Shown here: in pieces, positions 15,884 to 17,417 of the stretch
Layout: each line of letters opens with the position of its first letter
How positions within the stretch are numbered: the first letter of the stretch is position 1
Assembly: GCA_900769845.1 (NCBI GenBank)
Contig: CAAGIF010000116.1
Span: forward strand, 1-17,417
Source: an uncultured Oscillospiraceae bacterium
Lineage (GTDB): Bacteria; Bacillota_A; Clostridia; Oscillospirales; Oscillospiraceae
Length of the DNA stretch: 17,417 nt
Direction: 5' to 3'
Program-made: the position numbers and the translations under genes
The notes under the pieces: generated by a model
Told to the model about the DNA's origin: nothing
Databases searched by the model: none
The model's input: only the letters and a program-made list of their open reading frames with translations

Positions 15884-15912
15884 AAATCCAATCTGAACCG
15901 AGGTGTTTTGCT

Positions 15913-17367
15913 ATGGATGTTACCAATAACCGAAATCTGACCATGCTTTGCGATTTCTACGAACTGACCATGAGCTACGGCTATTTTAAAACGGAACATA
16001 AGGATCGGATCACGTATTTCGACCTGTTCTTCCGTCGCTGCCCCGATGGGGGCGGTTTCGCCATTGCTGCAGGTCTGGAGCAGATCGTATCCTACATTCA
16101 GGACCTGCATTTTTCTCAGGAGGATATTGCCTATCTTCGCAGCAGGAATCTGTTTGATGAGGAATTTCTTGCCTATCTTGCGGATTTTAAGTTCACCGGC
16201 GATATCTGGGCAGTTCCCGAGGGTACGCCCATTTTCCCCAAGGAACCCATTATCACCGTCCGGGCTCCCGCCATTGAAGCACAGCTAATTGAAACATTCC
16301 TGCTTTTAAGCATCAATCACCAAAGCCTTATCGCCACCAAGGCCAACCGTGTTGTCAGAGCCGCAGACGGCCGCCGGGTCATGGAATTTGGCTCCCGGCG
16401 GGCTCAGGGACCTGACGCAGCGATCCTTGGCGCCCGGGCTGCCTATATCGGCGGCTGCCACGGTACAGCATGTACCATTTCTGATCAGCTTTTTGGCGTG
16501 AAGGCCGGCGGTACCATGGCCCATGCCTGGGTTCAGATGTTTGACACGGAATATGAAGCGTTTAAGACCTACTGTCAAATGTATCCCAATAATGCGACAC
16601 TGCTGGTGGATACCTATAATACCTTGAAATCCGGTGTTCCCAATGCTATCCGGGCCTTTAATGAGGTACTGAAGCCCATGGGCATTACCAAGTGCGGGAT
16701 TCGTCTGGATTCCGGCGATATGGCATACCTGTCCCAGAAGGCGCGGAAAATGCTGGATGATGCGGGCTGGACGGAATGTGAGATCTCCGTTTCCAATTCT
16801 TTGGACGAATACATCATTCAGGATGTTCTCCGTCAGGGCGCTAAGATCGATATGTTCGGCGTGGGCGAGCGTTTGATCACTGCCAGAAGCGAACCGGTCT
16901 TTGGCGGTGTATATAAGCTGGTGGCTGTGGAAGAGGATAACGGTGAAGTGCTCCCCAAGATCAAGATCTCCGAAAATGTTGGCAAGATCACTACGCCCCA
17001 TTACAAGAAGCTATACCGTTTCTTCGGTAATGACACCGGAAAGGCCATTGCTGACTACCTGTGCGTGTATGATGAAATCATTGACGACAGCCAGGATATG
17101 GAGATTTTTGACCCGGATGCCACCTGGAAGCGGAAGATCGTTTACGATTTCACTGCAAAGGAGCTGCAGGTTCCCATTTTCCTGAATGGTGAATTGGTCT
17201 ACGAGCTGCCCACACTGGAGCAAATCCGCACCTATTGTCTGGAGCAGGTGGATTCTCTGTGGGATGAAGTGAAGCGCTTTGACAATCCCCACACCTACTA
17301 TGTGGATCTGAGTCAGAAGCTTTGGGATGTGAAATACGGTCTACTGAAGGATAAGAACAGCCTATGA
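15913..17367 (+). CDS. pncB: Nicotinate phosphoribosyltransferase
   Basis: NAPRT joins nicotinate and PRPP (with ATP) to make nicotinate mononucleotide, the entry step of the Preiss-Handler NAD salvage route. The 484-residue length fits the long bacterial type. Visible blocks are the N-terminal CDFYELTMSYGYF (13-25), INHQSLIATKANRV, the GSRRAQGPDAAILGARAAYIGG core, GGTMAHAW with His204 (the likely counterpart of the phosphorylated His219 of enterobacterial PncB in GTQAHEW), LVDTYNT, and the phosphoribosyl-binding GIRLDSGD and VSNSLDEY. ATG at 15913 follows AGGTG by 7 nt. It has its own promoter, divergent from the thioesterase, and its TGA overlaps the ATG of the next gene, so the two are translationally coupled. 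Confidence 0.95.
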   Translation: MDVTNNRNLTMLCDFYELTMSYGYFKTEHKDRITYFDLFFRRCPDGGGFAIAAGLEQIVSYIQDLHFSQEDIAYLRSRNLFDEEFLAYLADFKFTGDIWAVPEGTPIFPKEPIITVRAPAIEAQLIETFLLLSINHQSLIATKANRVVRAADGRRVMEFGSRRAQGPDAAILGARAAYIGGCHGTACTISDQLFGVKAGGTMAHAWVQMFDTEYEAFKTYCQMYPNNATLLVDTYNTLKSGVPNAIRAFNEVLKPMGITKCGIRLDSGDMAYLSQKARKMLDDAGWTECEISVSNSLDEYIIQDVLRQGAKIDMFGVGERLITARSEPVFGGVYKLVAVEEDNGEVLPKIKISENVGKITTPHYKKLYRFFGNDTGKAIADYLCVYDEIIDDSQDMEIFDPDATWKRKIVYDFTAKELQVPIFLNGELVYELPTLEQIRTYCLEQVDSLWDEVKRFDNPHTYYVDLSQKLWDVKYGLLKDKNSL

Positions 17368-17417
17368 GATCTACCCCCGCCGGAAAAATAGCTTTTGGCG
17401 GCATGATGGCCGCTGCA
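17364..17417 (+). CDS. Start of a gene cut by the window edge, possible membrane protein
   Basis: The ATG shares the sequence ATGA with the pncB stop and opens a frame that runs to the window end (18 codons, MRSTPAGKIAFGGMMAAA). The basic start followed by a small-residue hydrophobic run resembles the N-terminus of ECF-transporter S-component-like or other multi-pass membrane proteins from Clostridia, but 18 residues cannot settle a family. An AAGGA lies 12 nt upstream; coupling to pncB is more likely to drive translation. Confidence 0.55.
   Translation, partial: MRSTPAGKIAFGGMMAAA

Noticed and set aside
1..17417. CRISPR arrays, insertion sequences, tRNA or rRNA genes, prophage or defence systems
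   Set aside because: No direct-repeat arrays, transposase-like frames, cloverleaf or rRNA sequence, or phage genes were seen on either strand; nearly all sequence is assigned to core genes.

Overview
The window looks like a chromosomal segment of a Gram-positive Bacillota, most likely class Clostridia and possibly a gut Oscillospiraceae/Ruminococcaceae-type organism. The grounds are a Gram-positive replicative polymerase PolC, the order pyrH-frr-uppS-cdsA-dxr-rseP-ispG-polC, strong AGGAGG-like ribosome binding sites, canonical sigma-A promoters with 17-bp spacers, moderate GC content, and frequent TTG/GTG starts. The taxonomic placement is inference. No mobile element, CRISPR array, tRNA or rRNA was found.

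Layout. (1) Bases 1-1140: the 3' end of a GH3-type glycoside hydrolase, then a HAD-superfamily hydrolase on the + strand, ending at a bidirectional hairpin terminator. (2) Bases 1155-3171, minus strand: glutaminyl-tRNA synthetase glnS with its own promoter, and 1 nt downstream a small AT-rich three-helix membrane protein of unknown function. (3) Bases 3352-13941, plus strand: a long housekeeping cluster. It starts at a clear promoter before pyrH (UMP kinase), followed by frr (ribosome recycling), uppS (undecaprenyl-PP synthase), cdsA (CDP-diacylglycerol synthase), dxr and ispG (MEP isoprenoid pathway), rseP (site-2 protease) and polC (replicative DNA polymerase). Dxr and IspG feed isoprenoid precursors to UppS, and CdsA supplies phospholipid precursors, so the middle of the cluster serves envelope lipid synthesis. 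The proS gene often found between ispG and polC in related genomes is absent; a 48-nt gap holding a GC-rich hairpin is there instead. (4) Bases 13959-14829: a monocistronic uridine-phosphorylase-family gene with its own promoter and a perfect palindromic terminator. (5) Bases 14836-15790, minus strand: a FlK-like hotdog thioesterase followed by a P-loop kinase-like protein. (6) Bases 15855-17417, plus strand: nicotinate phosphoribosyltransferase pncB, overlapping by 4 nt the start of a membrane-protein-like gene cut by the window edge.

Most of the window is ordinary core genome. The item most worth a second look is a perfect 10-bp inverted repeat with a 10-nt centre in the divergent thioesterase/pncB control region. 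It covers the spacer and -10 box of the thioesterase promoter and lies about 67 bp upstream of the predicted pncB start, so it looks like an operator of unknown regulator. Secondary items are the unexplained small membrane gene after glnS, two GC-rich hairpins without U-tracts inside the core operon, the altered uracil-site loop in the phosphorylase, and the pncB-coupled truncated membrane gene. I did not see a large undescribed system here.
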